In this document: positions 41,911 to 51,425 of the stretch, in pieces
Layout: every line of letters starts with the position of its first letter
Position numbering within the stretch: the stretch's first letter is position 1
Assembly (NCBI GenBank): GCA_910579495.1
Contig: CAJTVD010000006.1
Location: 18,735 to 82,734, forward strand
Length of the DNA stretch: 64,000 nucleotides
Reading direction: 5' to 3'
Source: an uncultured Lachnospiraceae bacterium
GTDB lineage: Bacteria > Bacillota > Clostridia > Lachnospirales > Lachnospiraceae
Notes under the pieces: model-generated
Told to the model about the DNA's origin: nothing
Seen by the model: only the letters and a program-made list of their open reading frames with translations
The model's database searches: none
Translations under genes and position numbers: made by a program

Positions 41911-43218
41911 ATGCAGAAAAAGATTGTTGTGGGATTTGTCCTTTTCCTGGGATTTATGTGGCTCTGCACAGTGATATCAAAAAGCTTCTATACTACAAAG
42001 CTTCCTGTGGTAAGTACCTCAAAACCGGAGGAAAAATATATTGAACATATTGTAGAAGCGGACGGTATCGTGGTGGAAGGGGGGAAAAAAGCAGTTACTG
42101 CCCTTGGGGGGCTCCGGGTGGAGGAGCTGCTTGTCCATGTGGGCGACAGGGTGGAGGAAGGGGATGTGCTTTTCCGGATTAACCTGGATGATTTAAGGGA
42201 GCTTATGAAGGATAAGCAGACAGAAATTGATAAGCTTCAGCTACAGGTAAATTCCATCCTGGAAAACCAGGAGCTTGCCAGGCAGAAAAAAGAATTAGAG
42301 GAAGCCAGGGCAAGGGAAGATTATGACACTACGGCCAGAGAGAAAAACACAGATATCGGGCGGGCGGCGGATGTGTACGCCAGGAGGATGGAAGATTTAG
42401 AGGAAGAGGGGTTAACCGAAGAAGAACGGCAGGCCATTTTGGATGAACTGCAAAGCGCCGCTTATGGGGAAGCGGACGCCATGCGGGAACGTGACAGCGC
42501 GATGAAAGAAATCCAGCGGAACCTTGAGGATATTCAGTTCCCGGAAAACTCTGACGCCACCCTGTCTGTTACCCAGACGGAAATAACCAGCCTGCGGGGG
42601 GACCTGTCAGTTTATCAGAAGGTTTTAAACACCCAGGGAAATGTGACGGCAGAAGCGGCAGGCATGATTACTGATATCTATGTGGAGGCCGGGAGCCGGG
42701 TGCCGGATTCAGCAGCGATCCTGATGACAGACGACAGCATCCCCTGCCAGCTGAAAGTACTCATTGATAAGGAACAGAAAAAGTACATAGGGTTTGGGGA
42801 TGAGGTTTCCATTACGCTGGATGGCAGCAGGAATGAGATGGAAACTACCATAGAATATTTTTCGGAAAGCCAGTCCATGCCGGGCAGCTTTGAGACATTT
42901 ATCCCCCTTCCGGAGGGGATGGGAGTGCCGGGGCTTTCAGGAAAGCTGACCCATTCTGAGAGAGGGGAAAAGTATGGGTACTGTATATCCCCGGAAGCGG
43001 TCCATAGATTGGATAACAGGGAGTTTGTGTATGTTCTGAGGGAACGGGAAGGGATCCTTGGGAGGGAATACTATGTGGAAGAGGTAACGGTAAGGGTACG
43101 GGATGAGAACCGTGATTGGGCAGCAATCGAATCCCCTTCCCTGGATGGGGAAAGCCTGGTCATCACCTCTGCCGACAAGGAGTTCGCCAAGGGTGATGTG
43201 GTCAGACGGATAGATTAA
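41911..43218 (+). CDS. HlyD/RND-type membrane fusion (adaptor) protein
   Basis: A 435-residue protein with one N-terminal membrane helix (about 6-24), a lipoyl-like half-motif (GGLRVEELLVHVGDRVEEGDVLFRI), a long coiled coil rich in Glu, Arg and Lys (about 90-210), the second lipoyl half (GNVTAEAAGMITDIYVEAGSRV) and a beta-barrel region. Adaptors of this type normally serve export, not import. I start at ATG 41911 with AGGGG nine bases before it; a TTG three codons earlier exists. It closes the lipoprotein/importer operon and ends one base from the convergent exporter gene. Confidence 0.82.
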   Translation: MQKKIVVGFVLFLGFMWLCTVISKSFYTTKLPVVSTSKPEEKYIEHIVEADGIVVEGGKKAVTALGGLRVEELLVHVGDRVEEGDVLFRINLDDLRELMKDKQTEIDKLQLQVNSILENQELARQKKELEEARAREDYDTTAREKNTDIGRAADVYARRMEDLEEEGLTEEERQAILDELQSAAYGEADAMRERDSAMKEIQRNLEDIQFPENSDATLSVTQTEITSLRGDLSVYQKVLNTQGNVTAEAAGMITDIYVEAGSRVPDSAAILMTDDSIPCQLKVLIDKEQKKYIGFGDEVSITLDGSRNEMETTIEYFSESQSMPGSFETFIPLPEGMGVPGLSGKLTHSERGEKYGYCISPEAVHRLDNREFVYVLREREGILGREYYVEEVTVRVRDENRDWAAIESPSLDGESLVITSADKEFAKGDVVRRID

Positions 43219-43219
43219 A

Positions 43220-44962
43220 TTACCTGGTTTTAAATTGCATATTGTAAAGCTCTGCATAAATGCCGCCTTTTGCCAGCAGCTCTTGGTGGCTGCCGCTTTC
43301 CGCGATGCCGTTTTCTGAAAGCACCAGTATTTTTTCCGCATTGCGGATGGTGGAAAGCCTGTGGGCAATCACAAAGGTGGTACGGTTCTTTGCCAGTTTT
43401 TCCAAAGATTCCTGTACGACCTTTTCGCTTTCATTGTCAAGGGCTGAGGTTGCCTCATCAAAGATGAGGATAGGCGGGTTTTTCAGGAATACCCTGGCGA
43501 TGGACAGCCTTTGCTTCTGGCCGCCGGAGAGCTTGATGCCCCTTTGGCCGATATTGGTTTCATACCCTTCGGGGAGGTTCATAATAAATTCATGGGCATT
43601 GGCGTTCTGGGCGGCGGCAACGATTTCCGCATCCGATGCATCCGGCCGCCCGTAACGGATGTTGTCCATAACGCTCCCTGTAAAGAGGTACACATCCTGC
43701 TGGACTATGCCGATATTGCCCCGCAGGCTTTTCAGGGTGTAATCCCGGATGTCTGTACCGTCAATTAAAATGCACCCGGAGGACACATCATAAAATCTGG
43801 GGATCAGGCTGCACAGGGTAGATTTTCCAACCCCTGAAGTTCCCACCAGTGCAATATATTCCCCTTCCTTTACGTGAAGGTTTAAGTGGGAGAGGACGGT
43901 TTCAGAGTGTTCCTCATAATGGAAAGAAACATCCTTAAAGATAATGTCCCCCTTTGCCGCTGCCAGCTCTTTGGCGCCCGGCATGTCTGTAATATCCGGG
44001 TTTATGCTTAAAATCTCCAGAAACCTTGAGTAACCGGAGGCGCCGTTCTGGAACTGTTCCGTAAAATTAATCAGCTTTTTGATGGGTTCCGTAAAGTTAT
44101 TGATATAGAGCAGGAAGGTGATCAGGTCGGTAATGGAGATCATGCCTGCGGTGATAAACACAGCCCCCACCGCTATTACGGCTACACTGATAAAGGTGGT
44201 GAAAGCCCCCAGGCCGGAATGGTACAGGCCCATATACCGGTAGCTTTCCCTTTTGCTCTCCACAAAGCGGTCATTTCCCACTTTAAATTTGCCCATTTCC
44301 ATCTCCTCATTGGCAAAGGATTTTACTACCCTGATGCCTGAGAGGTTGTCTTCAATCTGTGCATTGATATCTGCAATTCTTGCCCGGTTTTTCACAAAGG
44401 CCCGTTTCATGCGCACATTAAAATAAAAGGCATAGGCCAACATAACAGGTACCACCCCAAAGGCAACCAGCGCCAGCCTCCAGTTGATGGAAAGGAGGAT
44501 AGAAAAGGAGCCGATGAGCTTAATAACGGAGATGACAATATCCTCAGGCCCGTGATGGAACAGTTCGCTGATTTCAAACAGGTCGTTGGTAACACGGCTC
44601 ATAAGCTGGCCTACCTTCTGGTTGTCAAAAAAACGGAAAGACAGCTTCTGGTAGTGGGCAAAAATTTCATTCCGCATATTGTATTCCATTTTTGCTCCCA
44701 TGATATGCCCGTAATAGGCAATAAAATAATTGCAGTAGCATTCAAGGATGATCAGCAATACCATAGCCCCGGTAAGCGCCATGACTGTTTGCAGGGAATC
44801 CGACGGTTCCCTGTAGATCACATCGCTGGTGATATACCGGATGATCAGGGGGATCACCAGGGTAACGGCAGCCCCAAGGCAGGCGAAAAACATATCAGCG
44901 GCAAATATTTTTCTGTAAGGCTGATAGTAAGATAAAAATTTTTTCCATTTTCCTTTCTCCAT
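43220..44962 (-). CDS. ABC exporter, fused membrane and ATPase domains (MsbA/BmrA type)
   Basis: A 580-residue half-transporter. Six membrane helices span about 1-300 and the ATPase holds GTSGVGKST (Walker A), the LSGGQKQRLSIARV signature and ILIFDEATSALD (Walker B), all canonical. It would work as a homodimer. The ATG at 44962 has GAGGTG upstream; the longer frame is not supported. It is convergent with the adaptor gene, only one base from it, and the two could form one export system, although opposite transcription argues against a common operon. Confidence 0.9.
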   Translation of the reverse strand: MEKGKWKKFLSYYQPYRKIFAADMFFACLGAAVTLVIPLIIRYITSDVIYREPSDSLQTVMALTGAMVLLIILECYCNYFIAYYGHIMGAKMEYNMRNEIFAHYQKLSFRFFDNQKVGQLMSRVTNDLFEISELFHHGPEDIVISVIKLIGSFSILLSINWRLALVAFGVVPVMLAYAFYFNVRMKRAFVKNRARIADINAQIEDNLSGIRVVKSFANEEMEMGKFKVGNDRFVESKRESYRYMGLYHSGLGAFTTFISVAVIAVGAVFITAGMISITDLITFLLYINNFTEPIKKLINFTEQFQNGASGYSRFLEILSINPDITDMPGAKELAAAKGDIIFKDVSFHYEEHSETVLSHLNLHVKEGEYIALVGTSGVGKSTLCSLIPRFYDVSSGCILIDGTDIRDYTLKSLRGNIGIVQQDVYLFTGSVMDNIRYGRPDASDAEIVAAAQNANAHEFIMNLPEGYETNIGQRGIKLSGGQKQRLSIARVFLKNPPILIFDEATSALDNESEKVVQESLEKLAKNRTTFVIAHRLSTIRNAEKILVLSENGIAESGSHQELLAKGGIYAELYNMQFKTR

Positions 44963-45151
44963 GTAGCACCTCATATATGATTTGATTTTTGGTCTGGTTA
45001 ATATGGTAACACGTAATAGCAGGGGAGTCAAATATTGGCAGTGTGCCTGCTGCTTGTAAGGAATAGTTTATTTGTATAATTTGGGAGAATATGATATGAT
45101 ATCAAATACATTACCTGATAGTAGCTTTACTGAAAATGAGGGACGTGTAGA

Positions 45152-46102
45152 ATGGATTATGTAGTGCTTGATTTTGAGTGGAACCAGAGCAATAACGGGA
45201 AGGAGCCGGAGGCAAGGGAAATTCCTTTCGAGATCATTGACATTGGCGCTGTGAAGTTAAACAGCCTCAGGGAGATCACAAAGGAGTATAATCAGCTTGT
45301 AAAGCCCGGGGTGTATCATCAGATGCATAAAATAACCGGCAGCCTGATTCATCTGCATATGAAGGACCTGGAAAAGGGCAGGCCCTTTACGGAGGTCATA
45401 AAGGAATTCCTCAACTGGTGCGGGGAGGGTTTTATTTACTGCACCTGGGGGCCGCTGGACCTGTATGAAATGCAGAGGAATATGCGTTACTACCACATGG
45501 AGCCTTTAAGCCATGCGCCTATAAGGTTCCTGGATGTCCAGAAGCTGTTTGCCATTGCCTATGAGGACAGCAAGCTGAGGCGGAGCCTGGAATATGCCAT
45601 AGATTTTTTAAGGATTGAGAAGGATATTCCCTTCCACAGGGCTTTCAGCGATGCCTATTATACGGCAAAGGTGTTTGCCAGGCTTCCGGAAGCGGTGCTG
45701 GTGAACTATTCCATCGACACTTATGTGCTCCCTTCCTGCAGGCAGGAGGAAGTGCATGTGATGTTTCACGATTATATGAAGTATATTTCCAGGGAATTTC
45801 CGGACAAGCAAAAAGCACTGGAAGACCGGGAGGTTATCAGCACGAAATGTTACCTGTGCCACAAAAACCTGCGGAAGAAGATCCGCTGGTTTTCTTCTAA
45901 TGGAAAACACTATTACAGCGTTTCCTTCTGCCCGGTCCATGGGTACATGAAGTCAAAAATCAGGATACGGAGGTCTGAGAACGATATGGTCTATGTGGTA
46001 AAGACCTCCAAATTCATAACAGAGGAGGAGAGCAGGAAGATCCTCCAAAAGAGGGGCAACCCAAAGCATCCCCAGCCGCCCCAAAGGCAGGGGGGCGCTT
46101 AA
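45152..46102 (+). CDS. DEDD-type 3'-5' exonuclease with zinc-ribbon tail
   Basis: A 316-residue exonuclease. DFEW near residue 7 gives the first Asp/Glu pair, the WGPLDLYEM stretch the second Asp, and HRAFSDAYYTAKVF the final His and Asp, so it is the DEDDh family (as in PolC epsilon and ERI-1). After residue 230 a CYLCHKNL...CPVHG pair of cysteine/histidine motifs makes a zinc-ribbon-like tail. Upstream, TATAAT at about 45076 with weak -35 is the likely promoter. The last four bases overlap the convergent dacF gene. Confidence 0.82.
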   Translation: MDYVVLDFEWNQSNNGKEPEAREIPFEIIDIGAVKLNSLREITKEYNQLVKPGVYHQMHKITGSLIHLHMKDLEKGRPFTEVIKEFLNWCGEGFIYCTWGPLDLYEMQRNMRYYHMEPLSHAPIRFLDVQKLFAIAYEDSKLRRSLEYAIDFLRIEKDIPFHRAFSDAYYTAKVFARLPEAVLVNYSIDTYVLPSCRQEEVHVMFHDYMKYISREFPDKQKALEDREVISTKCYLCHKNLRKKIRWFSSNGKHYYSVSFCPVHGYMKSKIRIRRSENDMVYVVKTSKFITEEESRKILQKRGNPKHPQPPQRQGGA

Positions 46103-47592
46103 GGGTTATAGGTATCATACCGGGAGGAGGAAAAGTCGGGTTCCTCCTTCCGGCTTCTTTTTCTCAGCTTCCTGCGCCTTTTTGCCAGGCTTTCGCCGCT
46201 TTTGGCGCTGAGGAAGCTGTAGCTGCACATAATGGAATGGGCCACAAAGCCGGCAATCAAAATCAGTGCGGCGGCGGATATTATGGCCAGTGTTGTTTTC
46301 ACGTTGATAATGACCACATAAGGCTCTGCTTCCTGGGGAGCCTTGGCGCTCTCGCCTATGTGGGTAAAATCATAGGGGGCAGGCAAATCTTTCACCAAAT
46401 CCACTGTTGCGGTCCCCAGATAGACGTTGTGGTAATAATAGTCAATGACCGCCACCTCGTTTTCATTTTCCGTGTCATAGGAAATAGTGGAATCCAGCTC
46501 CTTAAAGAGAGCCACCTTGGGCATGATCAGGTAGCTGTCCGGATTCAGGGTGAGGATAGGCTTGGAATTACCGAACACATCGCTGGATGTATTAAAAAAG
46601 TTGGAGTTCTGGATGGAATAATTGGTTTCATTTTCCGCTACTTTCACGGCTGCGAAGTTGGTGAACCCATAGTCAAAGAGCTTGACGGTATCATAGAACT
46701 GTTCAGGGGACTCTTCCTTCATGACCACGCAGATTAATTTCATGCCGTTTTGTTCTGCACAGGTGACCAGGGTCTGCCTTGCCTGGGAGGTATAGCCGGT
46801 TTTCCCCCCTTTGATCCCTTCATAGGGGATTTCGCCGCTGACCAGCCGGTGTTTATTCCTGATGATAATGTCGTCCGGCTGGGTGTCGGTAGGCTCAAAG
46901 TGATGGTAAGAGGTATTGCCGATTTTAGAGAGCAGCTCGTTTTGGAAAAACGCTTTGGCGATAATGGCAAGGTCGTAGGCACAGGTATAGTGCTCTTCGC
47001 TGTGGAGCCCATGGGCATTGACGAAGTGGGAATTCCGGCATCCAAGCTCTGAAGCCTTTTCGTTCATCATGCCTGCAAAGGCTTCCATGCTTCCGGCCAC
47101 GTGTTCTGCCACGGCATTGGCGACTTCATTGGCGGAGGCTGATAAAATCCCATAGAGGCATTCTTCCATGGGCATGGCTTCCCCGGCGTCAATACCGATG
47201 TTGGAGCTTCCCGGCTCAATGCTGAAAACGGCGTTTTGGGTAAACCTGACCATTTCATTTTTCTGGGAATTCTCTGCGGCAAGAAGGCAGGTCAGAAGCT
47301 TGGTGGTGCTGGCAGGATAGGCTTTTTCATAAATATTTTTCGCATAGAGAACAACGCCGGTATTTGCTTCCAGCAAAATTGCGGACTGGGCACCGATTTC
47401 CGGGCCTTCCGGCCAGTTTTCCGTCTGGTTGCTCTGGATTGGAAGCTGTTTTCTCTCTTCTGCCAGGGCAGCGTAGTCTGTTTCCCCCTCCGGGGCGGCA
47501 TAAACACCTATACTTGTGTTAACAAAAATATATGCAAATAACAATGCGGGCAGCAATCTCACAGCAATCCGCCTGATGGCCTGATATTTCAT
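46099..47592 (-). CDS. dacF: D-alanyl-D-alanine carboxypeptidase, S11 family
   Basis: A 497-residue DD-carboxypeptidase. Signal peptide about 1-32, then SxxK at 95-98 (STTK), SAN at 153-155 (SASANEV) and the KTG box in IKGGKTGYT: the full set of S11 active-site motifs. After the catalytic domain comes the PBP5-C-like beta domain, one C-terminal membrane helix and a basic cytoplasmic tail. It trims the stem peptide at the outer membrane face and helps set cross-linking. Function agrees with housekeeping envelope work; no local regulator is seen. Confidence 0.92.
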   Translation of the reverse strand: MKYQAIRRIAVRLLPALLFAYIFVNTSIGVYAAPEGETDYAALAEERKQLPIQSNQTENWPEGPEIGAQSAILLEANTGVVLYAKNIYEKAYPASTTKLLTCLLAAENSQKNEMVRFTQNAVFSIEPGSSNIGIDAGEAMPMEECLYGILSASANEVANAVAEHVAGSMEAFAGMMNEKASELGCRNSHFVNAHGLHSEEHYTCAYDLAIIAKAFFQNELLSKIGNTSYHHFEPTDTQPDDIIIRNKHRLVSGEIPYEGIKGGKTGYTSQARQTLVTCAEQNGMKLICVVMKEESPEQFYDTVKLFDYGFTNFAAVKVAENETNYSIQNSNFFNTSSDVFGNSKPILTLNPDSYLIMPKVALFKELDSTISYDTENENEVAVIDYYYHNVYLGTATVDLVKDLPAPYDFTHIGESAKAPQEAEPYVVIINVKTTLAIISAAALILIAGFVAHSIMCSYSFLSAKSGESLAKRRRKLRKRSRKEEPDFSSSRYDTYNP

Positions 47593-47836
47593 GGGGGCTC
47601 CTTTTCTATATTTATGATACTCTTATGGTTTCCAATTATGATAATTAAATATAAGTTTACCTGTTATAGTAACCGTTGGCAAGGCGCAAAACAATATTCT
47701 TCAGAATCTTATTTTTTCATCCATAATTTTAGCATATTTTTTACTTTTCATTAAGAGGGAAAAGGTGTAAAATAAATGCCATATGAAAATCCTGGCTGCC
47801 CCCTAAGGCAGGGCCGCCATAGTGGGAGGGATGGGA

Positions 47837-48487
47837 ATGAGGCTTAAGAATGTCAAAGGGGCCAGGGAGGCAGTGGAGGGCAGCCCTTTGGTGGTTAAGG
47901 AGCCGGAAAGCGCAAAGGGAAAATGGGATGCGGTTTTTGGGAACGGAAATCCCATCCGTATAGAGATTGGCATGGGAAAAGGTAAATTCCTCCATGAGCT
48001 GGCACTGAGAAACCAGGAAGTCAATTACATCGGCATTGAAAAATATTCCAGCGTGCTGATAAGGGCGCTCCAGAGGATGGAGGAGGCTCCCCTTTCCAAC
48101 CTTTTATTTATCCGCATGGATGCGGAGGAGATTGGGGAAGTTTTTGGTGAAGAGGAGATAGACAGGATCTACCTGAATTTTTCCGATCCCTGGCCCAAGG
48201 AGCGCCATGGGAAAAGGCGGCTGCCATCCCGGGAATTTCTGGGAAGATACCAGGGGTTTTTAAAAAAAGACGGGGTTTTGGAATTTAAGACGGACAACAG
48301 GGAGTTATTTGATTTTGCCCTGGGGGAGCTTTCCCCGGCAGGCTGGGAGGCAGTTAAGGTCACCAGGGACCTGCACCGGGACAGTGAGATGGCGGAAGGG
48401 AACATAATGACGGAATATGAAGAAAAATTTTCGTCAAAGGGAAACCCGATTTATAAATATATCATTAAAAGGAAGCAAATACTATAA
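47837..48487 (+). CDS. trmB: tRNA (guanine-N7-)-methyltransferase
   Basis: A 216-residue SAM-dependent methyltransferase. EIGMGKGKFLHELA is motif I and YLNFSDPWPKERHGKRRL is the TrmB signature. It makes m7G46 in tRNA variable loops. The start is ATG 47837, six bases after GGGAGGG and before MRLKNV, the usual TrmB beginning in clostridia; a GTG five codons earlier is less likely. The 244-bp gap before it, shared with the divergent dacF, has no clear structure apart from AT-rich promoter-like DNA. Confidence 0.93.
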   Translation: MRLKNVKGAREAVEGSPLVVKEPESAKGKWDAVFGNGNPIRIEIGMGKGKFLHELALRNQEVNYIGIEKYSSVLIRALQRMEEAPLSNLLFIRMDAEEIGEVFGEEEIDRIYLNFSDPWPKERHGKRRLPSREFLGRYQGFLKKDGVLEFKTDNRELFDFALGELSPAGWEAVKVTRDLHRDSEMAEGNIMTEYEEKFSSKGNPIYKYIIKRKQIL

Positions 48488-48548
48488 TAATAGTATTATA
48501 TCAATATGTTGGATAATTCAGGCAAAGAATTGAGAAAGGAGAAGTAAA

Positions 48549-48869
48549 ATGGAATTGAAAATCACAGACAGCAATTTTGAAGCGGAGGTTAAGGGGAGCA
48601 GTATGCCGGTTTTGGTGGACTTTTACGCGGACTGGTGCGGCCCCTGTAAGATGATGGCGCCAGTGGTTGCCCAACTGGCGGAAAGCTACCAGGGTAAGTG
48701 CAAAGTGGGCAAGTGCAATACGGATGAAAATCCGAAACTGTCCCAGGAATTTAGGATTATGTCTATCCCCACCTTTATCTTCTTCAAGGATGGGAAAGCG
48801 GTAAAAACAGTAGTTGGAGCCGTATCAAAAAATGAGCTGGAAGAAAATATCAAGCAGGTGCTGGCATAA
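48549..48869 (+). CDS. trxA: Thioredoxin
   Basis: A 106-residue thioredoxin with the WCGPC active site at about 32-36, the conserved cis-Pro (SIPTF) and a final Gly-Ala-Val segment. Length and fold are standard. GAAAGGAG is about seven bases before the ATG. It is 61 bp after trmB and reduces disulfides in the cytoplasm. Confidence 0.95.
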   Translation: MELKITDSNFEAEVKGSSMPVLVDFYADWCGPCKMMAPVVAQLAESYQGKCKVGKCNTDENPKLSQEFRIMSIPTFIFFKDGKAVKTVVGAVSKNELEENIKQVLA

Positions 48870-48949
48870 GCCTCACCTGCTTTCATGTGCGCGGGGTATC
48901 TGGCCCCAGGCGGCAGGATGGGGCCGCTGGTTGAGAAAAGAGGAAAGGT

Positions 48950-49417
48950 ATGTATTTGATATTTTTTCTGATATGGATAATATTTAACGGACAGTTTACT
49001 TGGGAGATTGCCCTTTTTGGGCTGGCGGTAGCAGGGGTGATGTACTGGTTTATCTGTAAGTTCCTGGATTACAGCCCCCACACGGATTTGGTGGTGGGCC
49101 AAAAGCTCTTCCAGATCCTGCATTACGTGTTTGTGCTGGTAAAGGAGATAATTAAGGCGAATTTTGCAGTAATAAAAATGATCATGTCCTCCAGGTATGA
49201 AATCGAGCCTGCAGTGGTACGGTTTAAAACAGACCTGCGGACAACCCCTGCAAGGATACTGCTTGCCAATTCTATTACGCTGACGCCGGGAACCATTACT
49301 GTATCTTTGGAGGAAGACGAATATGTGGTGCACTGCCTGGACAAGAGCCTGGCAGAAGGGATCAACAGCTCCATATTTGTAACAATGCTCAGAAAGATGG
49401 AAGGGACGGAAAAGTAA
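48950..49417 (+). CDS. mrpE: Cation/proton antiporter subunit, MnhE/MrpE type
   Basis: A 155-residue protein with two membrane helices at the N-terminus and a soluble C-terminal domain containing NSITLTPGTITV, the hallmark of MrpE/MnhE. First gene of a nine-gene operon for a Mrp-like complex. The next gene begins two bases after its stop. Confidence 0.9.
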   Translation: MYLIFFLIWIIFNGQFTWEIALFGLAVAGVMYWFICKFLDYSPHTDLVVGQKLFQILHYVFVLVKEIIKANFAVIKMIMSSRYEIEPAVVRFKTDLRTTPARILLANSITLTPGTITVSLEEDEYVVHCLDKSLAEGINSSIFVTMLRKMEGTEK

Positions 49418-49419
49418 CA

Positions 49420-49872
49420 ATGCAGATAAAAGAAAATATGACTGCTCTTTTAAAGGTATCCCATGGAATGTACATAGGGGTACTGGTCATTTTGGCGGTT
49501 ATGCTGTTTGCCTGCCTTTACCTTGCAGTAAGGGGACCCCGCATTGCGGACCGTATTGTGGCGGTGAACATGATGGGCACTATGGTCATGGTCATGATCG
49601 CAGTGCTCTCCCTGTTGCTGGAGGAAGGGTTTCTGATCGACATCTGCCTGATTTACGCGATGGTAAGCTTCCTGGCAGTTACCATTATTACCAAGGTGTA
49701 CATGGGGGTATATGCGGAGGCCAGGCAGGAGGGCGGGGAGAGTGCCCCAAAAGAAAATGGAATAAAGGAAGGACTGGAAATAGGAGGTGACTGTGATGGA
49801 AGTGCTGGGATGGGCCAGGCTGATTGCCGGGGCGCTGCTCCTGCTGGGCGGCCTGATCATTTTTGTAATTGA
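49420..49872 (+). CDS. mrpF: Cation/proton antiporter subunit, MnhF/MrpF type, with C-terminal extension
   Basis: A 150-residue protein whose first 95 residues are a normal three-helix MrpF (RIVAVNMMGTMVMVMIAVL...FLIDICLIYAMVSFLAVTIITK). The remaining 50 are a Gly/Glu/Ala-rich tail not typical of the family. The last 77 bases overlap the next gene in another frame, so the tail may be real or the gene may have lost an earlier stop. Confidence 0.85.
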   Translation: MQIKENMTALLKVSHGMYIGVLVILAVMLFACLYLAVRGPRIADRIVAVNMMGTMVMVMIAVLSLLLEEGFLIDICLIYAMVSFLAVTIITKVYMGVYAEARQEGGESAPKENGIKEGLEIGGDCDGSAGMGQADCRGAAPAGRPDHFCN

Positions 49873-50146
49873 ATTGTATGGTATTTTTCATTTGAAGTAT
49901 GTGTTAAACAGGATGCATGCGGCGGCTATGGGGGATACCCTTGGCATCAGCTTTTCCCTGGTGGGGCTTATGGTCTTGACGGGATTTAATTTCACTACCC
50001 TGAAAATGATGCTGATCGTGGTTTTTTTGTGGATTGCGTCCCCTGTTTCCTCCCACCTTCTGGCAAGGCTGGAGGTTACAACCAACGACAATTTTAAGGA
50101 ACATTGCGATGAGCTGCCGGACCTGGCAGGGGGGGAGGAACCATGA
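49796..50146 (+). CDS. mrpG: Cation/proton antiporter subunit, MnhG/MrpG type
   Basis: A 116-residue three-helix subunit with GIFHLKYVLNRMHAAAMGDTLG and LMLIVVFLWIASPVSSHLLAR, as in MrpG. ATG 49796 lies eight bases after AGGAGG; this ribosome site lies inside the end of the preceding gene. It overlaps the next gene by four bases (ATGA). Confidence 0.9.
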   Translation: MEVLGWARLIAGALLLLGGLIIFVIELYGIFHLKYVLNRMHAAAMGDTLGISFSLVGLMVLTGFNFTTLKMMLIVVFLWIASPVSSHLLARLEVTTNDNFKEHCDELPDLAGGEEP

Positions 50147-50475
50147 AGCTTTTTCAGATGATACTTATGGTATTTTTGGTTGTATGCGCCATATCTGTGA
50201 GTTTTTCAAAAAATCTGTTAAATTCCATTTTAATTTACATGTCTTACTCCCTGGTTATGTCTGTAATCTGGGTCTGCCTGCAGTCCCCGGACCTGGCGAT
50301 TACCGAGGCGGCGGTAGGGGCGGGAGTTACCAGTATCCTGTTTTTTGCCACGTTGAAGAAAATCCACGCCATCCAGATTGAAAGGGGGAAGGATGAGAGG
50401 GCAGGGCTGACGGAGGGGATACCGGAGGCTTCCGGCGGCGGACAGAAGGAGGCGTCATGCGATGAGCAAGCTTAA
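50143..50475 (+). CDS. DUF4040/MbhD-like antiporter subunit
   Basis: A 110-residue, three-helix protein of the MbhD/DUF4040 type (SPDLAITEAAVGAGVTSILFFATLKK). In Mrp antiporters this piece is normally part of the C-terminal end of MrpA; in Mbh-type complexes it is a separate gene, as here. It overlaps its neighbours by 4 and 14 bases. Confidence 0.82.
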   Translation: MKLFQMILMVFLVVCAISVSFSKNLLNSILIYMSYSLVMSVIWVCLQSPDLAITEAAVGAGVTSILFFATLKKIHAIQIERGKDERAGLTEGIPEASGGGQKEASCDEQA

Positions 50476-51424
50476 ACCTCAGAAAGAGTATGAAAAAACA
50501 GTGGCGTTCCACTTTTTCCGGTGGCTTTCGGGGCAAAAGGACCCTTATCTGGGGGAGGTGGAAATGCTGCCCCAGAAGGAAAGGGAAATACCAAAGGCAA
50601 CCATCCTGGAGCGGATGACGGAAAAGCAGATGATCCGGGATAAGGTTTTTGATGTGGAAAATAATAAAGGGATCAGGGCGTTCCGGAAGGTGTATGTGGT
50701 ATCCGCTATTTTATTCTGCATCATTTTAACAGGGCTTTTACTGTATACGGTTTCCTATCTTCCAAGGACGGGAAATTATGCCAACCCTGACAATAATGTG
50801 GTATCCCAGAGATATATAGAAAAGGGGCTCCAGGAAACGGGGGCTCTGAACATTGTGTCGGGCATGATCCTTACTTACAGGGCGTTCGATACTTTTGGGG
50901 AAACCAATGTTTTGTTTATCGCCACCTGCTGCGTGATGATCCTCCTTATGGTGGACGATGCCATATTAAAGAAGCAGGAAGTAAAAAACGACAGGCGTTT
51001 TGAACCGAAAAATGACATGATTTTGCAGGGGACAGCATTTGCCCTGTGCCCCATCATTTTTATTTTCGGGATTTATGTTATTTTGAACGGGCATTTATCT
51101 CCCGGCGGCGGTTTTTCCGGCGGGGCGATTTTAGGGGCGGGGCTGATTTTGTATGTGAGTGCCTTTGGCTTTAAGAAGACCCAGAAGTTTTTTAATGAAC
51201 ATATTTATAAAGTGGCGAAAATTACGGCTCTTTGCATGTATGGTATCATTGGTTCCTATTTTTATATTACAGGGGCTAATGGGGTGGACAACCATATACC
51301 CTTAGGGCTGCCGGGGCATATATTAAGCGGCGGCATTATCCTGCCCATTGATATCTGTGTGGGGCTGGAGGTGGCCTGTACCATGTACGCCTTTTATGCC
51401 CTGTTTCGGAGAGGGGGGCTGTAA
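50462..51424 (+). CDS. MbhE-MnhB fusion antiporter subunit
   Basis: A 320-residue fusion. Residues about 70-165 match the MbhE type (RKVYVVSAILFCIILTGLLLYTV...ETGALNIVSGMILTYRAFDTFGE), and about 180-320 match MnhB/MrpB (LCPIIFIFGIYVILNGHLSPGGGFSGGAI). Seven to eight membrane helices. A soluble N-terminus of about 65 residues is extra. GGAGG stands eight bases before the ATG. Confidence 0.82.
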   Translation: MSKLKPQKEYEKTVAFHFFRWLSGQKDPYLGEVEMLPQKEREIPKATILERMTEKQMIRDKVFDVENNKGIRAFRKVYVVSAILFCIILTGLLLYTVSYLPRTGNYANPDNNVVSQRYIEKGLQETGALNIVSGMILTYRAFDTFGETNVLFIATCCVMILLMVDDAILKKQEVKNDRRFEPKNDMILQGTAFALCPIIFIFGIYVILNGHLSPGGGFSGGAILGAGLILYVSAFGFKKTQKFFNEHIYKVAKITALCMYGIIGSYFYITGANGVDNHIPLGLPGHILSGGIILPIDICVGLEVACTMYAFYALFRRGGL

Positions 51425-51425
51425 A

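Noticed and set aside
43547..43554. GCCGATAT, a sigma-28 -10 match
   Set aside because: It lies inside the ABC exporter coding sequence (Asn-Ile-Gly-Gln codons) and no TAAA stands 15 bp upstream.
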